The notes below the pieces were generated by a model that made no database searches, was not told where the DNA came from, and saw nothing but the letters and a program-made list of their open reading frames with translations. Below, one piece after another: positions 25,482-33,614 of a stretch of 64,000 bases of DNA. The DNA comes from Sphingomonas suaedae (GTDB lineage: Bacteria > Pseudomonadota > Alphaproteobacteria > Sphingomonadales > Sphingomonadaceae). The position numbers and the translations under genes are program-made. How positions within the stretch are numbered: the stretch's first letter is position 1; every line of letters starts with the position of its first letter. The DNA lies in contig NZ_CP042239.1 of NCBI RefSeq assembly GCF_007833215.1, forward strand, positions 2,232,001 through 2,296,000, in the 5' to 3' direction.

Positions 25482-27251
25482 ATGGACGGAGGCGCTCGGT
25501 TTTCGTTGAAGCTCGTGGGGCCATTCGGCTTTTTCACGCCTGCGGGCGTGCGGATGGAGATCAGCAGCAAGAAGGCCATCGCCCTGCTTGCCCTGCTCGC
25601 CGTCGCGCCCGATGGCGAGCGCACCCGGGTGTGGCTCTATTCGATGCTCTGGGGATCGCGCGACACGCCCCAGGCCCAGTCGAGCCTGCGCCGCGAGCTT
25701 TCGACGCTCCACCAGTTGCTGGAGGCGCATGACGCGGGCGACCTTCTGACGCGCTCGACGCAGCGTATCCGGCTCGACCTCGACCGGATCGACATCGACC
25801 TGCTGTCGCTGGCGATGGGGGCGACCGCGCGAGCGGGGGACGAGCGCAGCGATTTCCTGGAAGGGATCGACCTGCGCGGCTGCGACGAGTTCGAGGATTG
25901 GCTGCGCGATCAGCGGGCACGGCTGGACGCGCTCCGCCAGGTGGCGTTCCCCCAGGCGGCGACCCCACTGGCCGATGCGCATAGCGTGTTCGGCGCGCCA
26001 TTGCCCCCGCAATCCGAACTGCTCGGCGCCCACCCGCCCCGGCTCCCGCCCAAGCCGTCGGTCGCCGTGCTCCCCTTCATCCATCTCGGCCGCCCGGAAG
26101 AGGCCAACTGGCTGGGCCAGGGGATCGCGCATGAGGTGGGCATGACCCTGACCCAGTTTCCCCAGCTGTTCGTCGTTTCGACCAGTTCGGCGGCGGTGCT
26201 CGTCCAGCGGCGACTGACCCATGTCGAGATCGCCCGTCAGCTCGGTGTCCGCTATCTGCTCGACGGCACGATCCGCGAGGCGGGCGACCGGCTGCGCACC
26301 TCGGTCAGCCTGCTCGACGGGCAGAGCGGGCTTCAGGTTTGGAGCTGGAGCACCGAAGGGCGCCGCGACGACCTGTTTTCGCTTCAGGAGGCGGTAGCGA
26401 CGATGGCCGCGCCGCAGATATGGACCCAGATCGATCTTGCCGAACGTCACCGCATCCTGCGCCAGCCGCAACTCGGCCATGACAGCTACGAACTCTATTG
26501 GCGCGCCAATGCGCTGTTCCGTAGCTGGGAGCGCGAACCCGTGCTCGAAGCGCTGCGGCTGACCGACGCGCTGACGGCCACCGATCCGGCCTGTCCGCTC
26601 TCCGCCGGGCTTGCGGCCTTTTGCAACGGGGTCGCCTTCGCCTTTCGCTGGACCGGCGATCCAGCCGCGACCCGGCGGCGGGCGATCATCCAGTATCAGA
26701 ATGCGCTGCGCCATGGCGCCGACAATGTCGAATCGCTCGGCTATGTCGCGGGGACGCTGATCAGCATCGGCGGCGACCTGGCGCTGGCCGACCGGATCAT
26801 CGCCCATGCCCTGTCGCTGCTACCTGCGCACCAGCCGACCCTGTTCTGGGGCGGCTGGGTCGATATCGCCACCGGCCGCGCGGCGCGGGCGCGCGAGCGG
26901 CTGGAACTCGCGCTCCGGATCAACCCGGCATCGGGGGTGCGCGCCTATGCGCTGACCGGCATCGGCATCGCCAATCTGTTCGAGGGCGACAATGATGCCG
27001 CCTTCGCGATGCTTAGCGAGGCGGCGATCCACATCGCGCATTATCCCGTGACGATCGCCGCGCTCGCGGTGGCGGCGGCGCGGCGGGGCGATTGGGGGAC
27101 CGCGCGCGACGCGCTGGCGAGGCTGGAGGAAGCGGGTGGGACGGCTGCGGATACGCTGGCGATTTTTCAGGACCCCGGGCTGCGCGCGATGATTCTCGCC
27201 GAGCTGAACGGCGTGCAACAACGGGCAGCAGCCAGCGCCGAACGGCGCTAG
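25482..27251 (+). CDS. SARP-like transcriptional regulator with FlgO-like and TPR regions
   Basis: A 589-residue protein. Residues of about 8-90 look like the winged-helix DNA-binding domain of SARP/OmpR-type activators (KLVGPFGFFTPAGVRMEISS, LLALLAVAPDGERTRVWLYS, SLRRELSTLHQLL). Residues of about 185-300 resemble the FlgO/adenylate-cyclase-associated domain (PSVAVLPFIHLGRPEEANWL, ARQLGVRYLLDGTIREAGDR). Residues of about 340-575 are TPR-like helical repeats (LARRGD-type modules). It is divergent from the peroxidase operon across 153 bp and is the obvious candidate regulator for it. No kinase or phospho-acceptor domain is seen. Sensing may occur through the middle domain. Confidence 0.75.
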   Translation: MDGGARFSLKLVGPFGFFTPAGVRMEISSKKAIALLALLAVAPDGERTRVWLYSMLWGSRDTPQAQSSLRRELSTLHQLLEAHDAGDLLTRSTQRIRLDLDRIDIDLLSLAMGATARAGDERSDFLEGIDLRGCDEFEDWLRDQRARLDALRQVAFPQAATPLADAHSVFGAPLPPQSELLGAHPPRLPPKPSVAVLPFIHLGRPEEANWLGQGIAHEVGMTLTQFPQLFVVSTSSAAVLVQRRLTHVEIARQLGVRYLLDGTIREAGDRLRTSVSLLDGQSGLQVWSWSTEGRRDDLFSLQEAVATMAAPQIWTQIDLAERHRILRQPQLGHDSYELYWRANALFRSWEREPVLEALRLTDALTATDPACPLSAGLAAFCNGVAFAFRWTGDPAATRRRAIIQYQNALRHGADNVESLGYVAGTLISIGGDLALADRIIAHALSLLPAHQPTLFWGGWVDIATGRAARARERLELALRINPASGVRAYALTGIGIANLFEGDNDAAFAMLSEAAIHIAHYPVTIAALAVAAARRGDWGTARDALARLEEAGGTAADTLAIFQDPGLRAMILAELNGVQQRAAASAERR

Positions 27252-27437
27252 GTTCGGCTTCAGCTGCGCTGAAACAACTCCAAATTGCGCAAGACCGGCA
27301 GGCCGCGCGATCAAAGAGTCCGGCAACCGTTCGAGACTCGTGAAAAGTGAACGATCCTGCCGTGACGGATCAATTCGCAATTGCGCCGGTCCGCGACTTG
27401 CCCAACGCTGGTCGCATTGGATCGACGGGAGGGCGGA

Positions 27438-29111
27438 ATGGCGCGCATCACTTACGAAACCCGCAAGGACTGGCAGAACTACCACCTTACGCTCACGAAC
27501 GATATCGACGATTACGGCATCTTCGATCGCGAGGAGGAAGGATGCTGCGCGAAGGGCTCGCCGCTGAGCGGCCCCGAGCTGTTCCGCGCGACCCGCGGCC
27601 CGCTGCACGACTATATCGCCAAGGCCGTGAAAGATCGCGTCGCCGCGGGGATGATCGGCCGCGCGTGGAGCTTCGCGCCGCTGGCCGGAAGCAACCGGCG
27701 CGAACTCGACCTGACGGGCCTGCAGGGCTGCACCCGCGCCACCGCCGCCGACCTTCATCCCGATTGCAGCGACGCGCCGGAGGACGTCGCCTTTGTTCGC
27801 GGCGGCACGACGCTGCGCTGCCTCGTCGAATGGGCCAAGAACCTGAGCCCGCGGCGCTCGATCATGACCAGCGGCACCCATCTCGGCCCGACGGTCGCGG
27901 GCGGGTTCGGCACCGCCAGCCATGGCTCGCGGCTGGGCTTTGGCGGGCTTCAGGACATGGTGATGGGGATGCACCTCATCACGGGGGAGAAGGAATCGGT
28001 GTGGATCGAGCCAGCGCGGGCGCCGGTGCTGAGTGGCGCGGCGGCATCCCGCTTCGCGACCCGCATCATCCGCTCCGATGCGATGTTCGACGATGCGCTG
28101 ATTCATCTGGGCGGCATGGGGATCGTCAACGGCGTCGCGCTGCGGCTCGCGCCTTATCACAGCTACAATGTTCTGGCCGTGGTTCACCCGCTCTGGCCCG
28201 ACTGGGAAGCGCAGGTCGAACAGGGGCGGTTCCGCGAGATTGCAGCACAGCTCGGCCATGATGACGATCCCGCATTCTACGAAGTGACGATCGATCCGTT
28301 CGACAATGACGGCACGCGCGACGCGATCCATCTGATGTACTTCATCGCCCCACCCGGGCTGCTTCCGCCCGATGGCGGCGATGGAACGCCGCTGCCGCAC
28401 GCGGGAGATTCGATCGCCGGATTCGCGAAGGAGCTTGTGCGACGCAAATCCGAGTCGGAGGCCCATGGTCTGTGGCCGGAAGGCTTTTCGGCGTTCAGCT
28501 ACTACAAGGGCCTTGTCCGCGAATTCTATGGCGCCTTCACGCTTCCGATCACGCCGGCCTCTCCCGCGCTGGGGTGGGAACATCTGCATCGCGATGTCGT
28601 CACCGGGAACGCTCCCGGCGCGCTCTACAATGCCTCTTATGCGATCCGGCGGGACGAGGTGGGCCGGGCACTGCCGCTGATCCTGTCGGCGGCACGCGAT
28701 CTGGAGCCTGCCTTCCTCAATACGATACGGTTCGTCACCCGCCCGTCCGGCACGCTCGCCTTCACCCGTTTCGAGGAGACTGCGGTGATCGAGATCGACG
28801 GATTGTCCGACAATTTGCCGGATGCCCTGCCCGATGAAGTGCCCGATGAAGCGCGCGCTTGGGGCGTATTTACCAAGACCGGCGCGATGAAGATCCGCAC
28901 GGAATTCGACCTGAACGGCATCGACTATTCGATGCACTGGGCGAAGCTGGGCCAGCTCGACGCGCCCAAGGTCGAACGCGATTTCGGCCCGCGCGACGAT
29001 CCCGCCTCCCCCATCGGCCGCTGGCGCGCGACCCGCACCGCGCTGCTGGCACCGGAAGCACGCGCGGTGTTCGTCAACGATGCGCTGCGGACCTACAAGC
29101 TCGTACCCTGA
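27438..29111 (+). CDS. FAD-linked oxidoreductase (VAO/PCMH family)
   Basis: A 557-residue flavoprotein. GRAWSFAPLAGSN, VRGGTTLRCLVEWA and SGTHLGPTVAGGFGTASHGSRLGF form the PCMH-type FAD-binding domain (residues of about 60-200) as in sugar-lactone and cholesterol oxidases. GGLQDMVMGMHLIT and FDDALIHLGGMGIVNGVAL continue it. The C-terminal half is the substrate domain. No signal peptide is seen, so it is probably cytoplasmic. ATG 27438 follows GGAGGGCGGA. The upstream 186-bp gap shows nothing else. Its place after the SARP-like gene suggests a link to the peroxidase operon, but that is only proximity. Confidence 0.8.
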   Translation: MARITYETRKDWQNYHLTLTNDIDDYGIFDREEEGCCAKGSPLSGPELFRATRGPLHDYIAKAVKDRVAAGMIGRAWSFAPLAGSNRRELDLTGLQGCTRATAADLHPDCSDAPEDVAFVRGGTTLRCLVEWAKNLSPRRSIMTSGTHLGPTVAGGFGTASHGSRLGFGGLQDMVMGMHLITGEKESVWIEPARAPVLSGAAASRFATRIIRSDAMFDDALIHLGGMGIVNGVALRLAPYHSYNVLAVVHPLWPDWEAQVEQGRFREIAAQLGHDDDPAFYEVTIDPFDNDGTRDAIHLMYFIAPPGLLPPDGGDGTPLPHAGDSIAGFAKELVRRKSESEAHGLWPEGFSAFSYYKGLVREFYGAFTLPITPASPALGWEHLHRDVVTGNAPGALYNASYAIRRDEVGRALPLILSAARDLEPAFLNTIRFVTRPSGTLAFTRFEETAVIEIDGLSDNLPDALPDEVPDEARAWGVFTKTGAMKIRTEFDLNGIDYSMHWAKLGQLDAPKVERDFGPRDDPASPIGRWRATRTALLAPEARAVFVNDALRTYKLVP

Positions 29112-29548
29112 GCTTCAGAGCGCGACAGCAAGTTCAGCCAGGTCCTGCAGCCCCCCGCTAAGACCGCCGGTCGGAACGGCCGGAACGTCGTCCAGCGCTG
29201 CCAGACATCGTCGGCGATCTGACCGCGCGGCAGGCTGTTCAAGAGGCCCTGGACGAAGAAGCGGGTACTGGCGGTGGAAAATAGTTCGTCCTGCTCGCCC
29301 CAGCTCGATCGATAGCGCCACCCGAACAGATCGTTTTTCGCGAGTGTCTGGGCTTCGCTGTCGAGTGCCCGGTCCAGGAAATTGAGCCGCTGGTGGGTCG
29401 GAAAAGTGAACGTGCCGAGATTGAGACCCGGCGTCGTGTCCGCCGCGAACCGCCCGCCCAGCGATTTGAGCAGACTATAAGCCTCCCCGCGGCGTAACCC
29501 GCCTTTCGCCTTGCCCTTCGGCTTGGGCTTGGCGATCGGCAACGTCAC
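29093..29548 (-). CDS. Small hypothetical protein with N-terminus abutting an IS remnant
   Basis: A 151-residue reading frame that I do not recognise. It has a basic Lys/Pro-rich start (IAKPKPKGKAKGG) and a rather ordinary, aromatic-rich globular middle (NLGTFTFPTHQRLNFLDRAL, TLAKNDLFGWRYRSSWGEQD, DDVWQRWTTFRPFRP). The composition suggests a real protein rather than a shadow. The GTG at 29548 lies directly behind the truncated transposase start, and the frame stays open upstream across the IS remnant. It may therefore be the surviving C-terminal part of a gene whose 5' end was lost when the IS decayed. It overlaps the FAD-oxidoreductase 3' end by 19 bp. Confidence 0.45.
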   Translation of the reverse strand: MTLPIAKPKPKGKAKGGLRRGEAYSLLKSLGGRFAADTTPGLNLGTFTFPTHQRLNFLDRALDSEAQTLAKNDLFGWRYRSSWGEQDELFSTASTRFFVQGLLNSLPRGQIADDVWQRWTTFRPFRPAVLAGGCRTWLNLLSRSEAQGTSL

Positions 29549-29568
29549 GCCGGGAATGGTCGGCTTTT

Positions 29569-29690
29569 TAACGCCGCATCCGCGCCTCCGCCAACCAAAT
29601 CAGGTCGCTCATAACAACGCCTCCTCAGCGCCGCGAATGAATCCATCGAACATCCGATCGGCAAGCGATTTAATAGGTGCTGAACCTAGA
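29569..29690 (-). mobile_element. Decayed left end of an IS5-type insertion sequence
   Basis: On the minus strand a GAGGAGG ribosome site precedes ATG AGC GAC CTG at 29613, encoding MSDLIWLAEARMRR and then a TAA. IS5-family transposases characteristically begin MSDLFWLS(E/D)xQM. The leader GGTTCAGCACCTATTAAATCG before it looks like the terminal region of such an element. It starts within a few bases of the stop codon of the GMC oxidoreductase gene. The rest of the transposase and the other terminus are missing, so this is a relic. Confidence 0.6.
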
Positions 29691-31362
29691 TCGCGCCGGC
29701 CTTTAGCTGCCTGACTGCATGATCGGCCGCGCGTGCCGTCAGCGCCATGAAGGTGAGCGAGGGATTGACGCATGACACCGACGCCATTTGCGCGCCGTCG
29801 GTCACGAACAGATTTGCAGCGTCGTGGGCTTGGCTCCATTTGTTGAGCACCGCGTGGCGCGGGTCATGGCCCATGCGTGCGCCGCCCATCTCGTGGATCG
29901 CGTCGCCCGGCACATGCTCGCCGCGCCAGCTGTGCACGTTGAGCAGGCCCGCCGCCCGCAGCATCTTCTCGCCTTCGGCCCGCGCGTCGTCCATCATGCG
30001 AATCTCGTTTTCCCGGAACCGCACGTCGAAGCGCATCAGCGGAACACCGAACCGGTCGACCTTGTCGGCGTGAAGGCTGACGCGATTGTCTTCATAGGGG
30101 AGGCATTCGCCGAACGCACCCATGGCGAACTTCCACGGTCCATAGTCGCGCATGCCCTGCTTCATCGACGCGCCAAAGCCCTTGGGCGGGGCCGGCTCGC
30201 GCCGTGCGCTGCCCTGATAGCCATAGCCGCGGCGGAAGCCCACGCCTTCCTCGCCGCCGACATTGCGGAAACGCGGGATATAGACCCCGCCCGGCCGCCG
30301 GCCATATTCGATGAATTCGCTGAACCCCGGGATGTCGCCCGCCGCGCCGACGCGGAAGATATGGTCCATGACATAGCGGCCGAGCGTGCCGCTGCTGTCG
30401 AAATGGCTCTTGCCGCTGCCCGGCGCGCGCGAGTTCATCAGGATCTGGTTCGACGCCATCGCCGAGGCACAGAGGAACACCATCCGCGCCGGGATCACCT
30501 CGACCTGTTTGGTCTTGGCATCGACGACGCGCACGCCGGTCACGCGGCGGCGCGGCGCGTCATAGTCGAGGCTGGTGACCACCGAGTCCGGACGCAGCGT
30601 CAGCCGCCCCGTTGCGCGCGCGGCCGGCAGCGTCACAGCCTGGGTCGAGAAATAGGCGCCGAACGAGCAGCCGCGACCGCACTGGTTGCGATACTGGCAT
30701 TTGCTGCGACCCTGATCGGGCTTGTCCTCGGTCAAGTTCGACAGGCGCGAGGGGATCAGCTTGCGCCCCGGCGAACTGGCTTCGAGCTTTTCCTTCAGCC
30801 ATTTCTCCGCGACGTTCATCTGCATCGGCGGCTGGAAGAGGCTGTCGGGGAGCTGCGGCAGGTTTTCGCGCGAGCCCGATACGCCGACCACCTTTTCGAC
30901 ATAGTCATACCAGGGGGCGAGGTCATCATAGCCGATCGGCCATTCGCCATCGATCCCCTCGCGCTTGTTCGCCTCGAAATCCTCCGGGCTCCAGCGAAAG
31001 CTCCAGCGCCCCCAGATCAGCGACTTGCCGCCGAACGCGCCCGGGCGGATCCAGTAGAATTTGTCGCCCTCGCCATAGGCATAGGGGTTGAGCCGGTCGT
31101 TATTGTAGAATTTTTGCGAAGAGGGCGCGATGTAGCCGTTCTTCGCGATGAAATAATCGCTGTCGATCAGATGCTTGGGCATCATGTCGCGCGCGGGGAT
31201 CTCATATGCGGGCTTGCCGTCATAATCGTAATCCTGGCCGTGCTCGACCATGACGCCACGGTCGAGCATCAGCACGCGCAGGCCCTTTTCGGTCAGTTCC
31301 TTTGCCGCCCATCCGCCGCTCACCCCAGAGCCGATGACGATCGCGTCGAACATGTCGGCCAT
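29686..31362 (-). CDS. GMC-family FAD oxidoreductase, probable glycoside 3-dehydrogenase large subunit
   Basis: A 558-residue flavoprotein. The FAD loop is VIGSGVSGGWAAKELTEKG. The C-terminal GMC active-site region is GDAIHEMGGARMGHDPRHAVL and VSCVNPSLTFMAL with the His/Asn catalytic pair. A Cys cluster near residue 220 (SKCQYRNQCGRGCSFGA) resembles the iron-sulfur region of FAD-glucose dehydrogenase catalytic subunits. It has no signal of its own and would be carried across the membrane by the Tat-bearing subunit-3-like protein encoded at 32221. Substrate is probably C3 of glucosides. It is the last gene of the operon. An IS remnant touches its stop. Confidence 0.88.
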   Translation of the reverse strand: MADMFDAIVIGSGVSGGWAAKELTEKGLRVLMLDRGVMVEHGQDYDYDGKPAYEIPARDMMPKHLIDSDYFIAKNGYIAPSSQKFYNNDRLNPYAYGEGDKFYWIRPGAFGGKSLIWGRWSFRWSPEDFEANKREGIDGEWPIGYDDLAPWYDYVEKVVGVSGSRENLPQLPDSLFQPPMQMNVAEKWLKEKLEASSPGRKLIPSRLSNLTEDKPDQGRSKCQYRNQCGRGCSFGAYFSTQAVTLPAARATGRLTLRPDSVVTSLDYDAPRRRVTGVRVVDAKTKQVEVIPARMVFLCASAMASNQILMNSRAPGSGKSHFDSSGTLGRYVMDHIFRVGAAGDIPGFSEFIEYGRRPGGVYIPRFRNVGGEEGVGFRRGYGYQGSARREPAPPKGFGASMKQGMRDYGPWKFAMGAFGECLPYEDNRVSLHADKVDRFGVPLMRFDVRFRENEIRMMDDARAEGEKMLRAAGLLNVHSWRGEHVPGDAIHEMGGARMGHDPRHAVLNKWSQAHDAANLFVTDGAQMASVSCVNPSLTFMALTARAADHAVRQLKAGAI

Positions 31363-31384
31363 GCCGATCCCCCATTAAATCCGG

Positions 31385-32224
31385 TTACGCGCCGATCCGG
31401 CGCAGATGGTCGAAGCTTGCCTTGATGTCGGGCAGGTAGGGCGCAGGGGCCTGATCATTCTCGACATAGAGATGCTTGACGCCCGCCTGCGCGTTGAGCG
31501 TGAAGATATCCGCGAAATCGATCGTGCCGGCCCCGACGCTGGCCATCTTGCCGTCGGCGGTGCGATCCTTGACGTGATAGGCGTAGATGCGTCCGGGCAG
31601 GCGGGCGATCAGCGCCTTGGGATCCTCGCCCGCAGCGATCGCCCAGAACAGGTCGAGCTCGATCCCGACCAGCGCGGGATCGGCGTCCGCAACCAGCATG
31701 TCGAAGAGGCTGCGGCCCTCTGCCTTCACGGTAAATTCGAAATCGTGGTTGTGATAGGCGAAGCCCAGTCCCGCCTCCTTGAACTGCCCCGCCCAGCGGT
31801 TGAAATCGCCGATCGCGCGCTTGAACACCTGCGGGTCGCGCATCTCCGGAGTCAGCCACGGCAGGACGACCGTGTCGGCGCCCAGCGTCTTCGCCATCCG
31901 GACCACGGCGCCGAGATCGGCGGCCATCGCGTCGTACCCGACATGGATTGACGGGCTGACCAGGTCGAGCCGGTCCATCGCCTTGCGCAAGGCGGCGTGG
32001 TCCATCTTGTCATAGCCGCCGCCGCCATATTCGACCTCGCGATAGCCGATCGCCGCCACCTTCTCGAGCGTACCGATCGGGTCGGGAGCGAAGAGCTCGC
32101 GTACGGTATAGAGCTGCAAGCCGATCGGTCGCTTGGGCGTCCCGCGCGCCATCAGCGGTGCTGCGGCGAGGGTGGTGGCGAGCGCGGCACCGCCCGCCAG
32201 CCATTGGCGTCGGTCGATCTTCAT
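31385..32224 (-). CDS. Tat-exported TIM-barrel sugar isomerase/epimerase-like protein
   Basis: A 279-residue protein with a twin-arginine signal (DRRQWLAGGAALATTLAAAP). The AP-endonuclease-2/xylose-isomerase-like barrel is shown by GLQLYTVRELFAPDP, GYREVEYGGGGY, FAYHNHDFEF (metal-binding His), VGIELDLFWAI and YAYHVKDRT. Periplasmic members of this family accompany glycoside 3-dehydrogenases and are believed to isomerise or cleave 3-keto-glycosides. It overlaps the subunit-3 gene by 4 bp and lies 22 bp before the GMC gene. Activity is inferred from family and context only. Confidence 0.82.
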   Translation of the reverse strand: MKIDRRQWLAGGAALATTLAAAPLMARGTPKRPIGLQLYTVRELFAPDPIGTLEKVAAIGYREVEYGGGGYDKMDHAALRKAMDRLDLVSPSIHVGYDAMAADLGAVVRMAKTLGADTVVLPWLTPEMRDPQVFKRAIGDFNRWAGQFKEAGLGFAYHNHDFEFTVKAEGRSLFDMLVADADPALVGIELDLFWAIAAGEDPKALIARLPGRIYAYHVKDRTADGKMASVGAGTIDFADIFTLNAQAGVKHLYVENDQAPAPYLPDIKASFDHLRRIGA

Positions 32225-32781
32225 GAGGAAAACACCTTCGTGCCGGGGGAATAGGGGTGCGCGCCATCATATCGCCCCGGCACGGGCAGATAGTCGCGCT
32301 CCTGCGTGAGGCCGACTTCCGACGTGAAATAGCCGGTTATGACGAGCTGGCGAAATTTGTCGAAAAAGCTCAGGCCGCCTGGCAACTTGTCCTCCATCGC
32401 CAGCGTCAGCAGCGCATCCTGCTGCTCGGGCGACGCCTTGACCGCGGCCAGCTGGTAATCTGCCTGGCTGCGTGCCTCGATCGCATCGAGCCCGGCAAGG
32501 ATCGGCTTGCGCTCATCGGGCATCGCCCAATCGGCGAGCATCTTTTCGATGAACTCCGGCACGCCCGCCGCAATCGCGCCCGGAGTGTCGGTGGTCGGCA
32601 TGATGCGTTCGCTGAGCGCGCTCATCAGCGCGCGCTGCTCCGCGCTGAATACCGGCGCGCTCGGCGGGCCGTCGCTGATCGGCGTCACCTGCGCCGCCGC
32701 TGCACGCGCGATCGGCGCGAACAGCGCGGTGCCGAACATCGCCGCCATCCCGGCGAGCGCGTCGCGTCGGTCAAGTCTCAT
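32221..32781 (-). CDS. Gluconate-2-dehydrogenase subunit-3-like protein (Tat hitch-hiker subunit)
   Basis: A 186-residue protein with a Tat signal (RRDALAGMAAMFGTALFAP) and the typical subunit-3 body: LSERIMPTTDTPGAIAAGVPE, FIEKMLADW and FFDKFRQLVITGYFTSEVG. In FAD-dependent gluconate, glucose and glucoside-3 dehydrogenases this small subunit stabilises and exports the GMC subunit. The pair with the GMC protein is therefore very likely one enzyme, with the cytochrome c at 36906 as possible electron acceptor. Start and stop overlap neighbouring genes by 4 bp. Confidence 0.88.
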   Translation of the reverse strand: MRLDRRDALAGMAAMFGTALFAPIARAAAAQVTPISDGPPSAPVFSAEQRALMSALSERIMPTTDTPGAIAAGVPEFIEKMLADWAMPDERKPILAGLDAIEARSQADYQLAAVKASPEQQDALLTLAMEDKLPGGLSFFDKFRQLVITGYFTSEVGLTQERDYLPVPGRYDGAHPYSPGTKVFSS

Positions 32782-33614
32782 TTCTTCTCATCCTGCTGAT
32801 CGTGACTCGCCGCGGCTTCCGGAAGCGGGCGCACCCAGATGTTGCGGAACGACACCGGCGAATTGTGATCCTGCAGCTGGATCGGCGCGGCATCGCCATG
32901 TGCCTCGTACTTCGCGATCTGCCGCCACACGGTGGTGCCCAGCCAGGGCTGGCGGTTCTGGACCAGCACGCCGTTCAGGAAGGCGGTGATATAGGCCGGG
33001 CGCAGCAGCTTGCCGTCGGCGGCGAAGCGCGGGCGCTCGAAGACGATGTCGTAGCTCTGCCATTCGCCCGGCTTCCGCGACGGGTTCACCAGCGGCGGCG
33101 TGCTGCCATAGATCGCGCCGACCGTGCCATCGGCATAGGTCGGGTTGTTGTAGCCGTCGAGGATCTGGATCTCGTAGCGCTGCATGAACCAGATGCCGCT
33201 GTTGCCCCGATCCTGCGAGCTTTTCTCGGGCGGGTTCGGCGAGCGGAATTCGAGATGCAACTGGACGTCGCCAAAGCTCGCCTTGCTGATCAGTGCGTTC
33301 TCGCCGCCGCCCGCGCGCGGGCGCGACGTGACTGCGCCATCGGCGACCGTCCATGGCGTCTGCTGGGCCTGCCAGGCGTCGAGCGAGGCGCCGTCGAACA
33401 GAATGACAGCGTCGGACGGCGCGCCGCCGGGTTGCGCCGCCGGGGTCACGACGGTCGGGTGAGGCCGATCGGCGTCATGCACCTTCCAGCGGGTGCCGGG
33501 GATGGTCGGGGTGTCGCGGAAGCCGGGCTTGTCCTGCGCCGGGGCCGATTCGCTCGCCGCGGTCAATGCCAGTGCCGCAATCGGCAGAGTGAGTTTCACA
33601 TGCTTCCCCTTCAT
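32778..33614 (-). CDS. Secreted DUF1080 (3-keto-disaccharide hydrolase-like) protein
   Basis: A 278-residue secreted protein (LPIAALALTAASESAPAQ signal) with the DUF1080 concanavalin-like fold: LFDGASLDAWQAQQTPWTV, QLHLEFRSPNPP, GNSGIWFMQRYEIQILDGYNN and PAYITAFLNGVLVQN. DUF1080 enzymes are known to cleave 3-keto-glycosides by elimination/hydration. It sits between the hitch-hiker subunit and a TIM-barrel gene in a fully coupled operon. A GTG at 33599 with AAGGGGAA ahead is a good alternative start giving a cleaner signal peptide. The ATG at 33614 overlaps the upstream stop. Confidence 0.87.
   Translation of the reverse strand: MKGKHVKLTLPIAALALTAASESAPAQDKPGFRDTPTIPGTRWKVHDADRPHPTVVTPAAQPGGAPSDAVILFDGASLDAWQAQQTPWTVADGAVTSRPRAGGGENALISKASFGDVQLHLEFRSPNPPEKSSQDRGNSGIWFMQRYEIQILDGYNNPTYADGTVGAIYGSTPPLVNPSRKPGEWQSYDIVFERPRFAADGKLLRPAYITAFLNGVLVQNRQPWLGTTVWRQIAKYEAHGDAAPIQLQDHNSPVSFRNIWVRPLPEAAASHDQQDEKK

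Noticed and set aside
25329-26807. Minus-strand extension of the peroxidase frame to a 1031-residue protein
   Set aside because: The extension is antisense to the SARP-like gene, has the Arg/Pro/Gly-rich composition of a shadow frame, and the peroxidase family starts at about 25328 with its own ribosome site.
29788-31425. 545-residue + strand frame opposite the GMC gene
   Set aside because: Shadow of the GMC coding strand with no domain signature.
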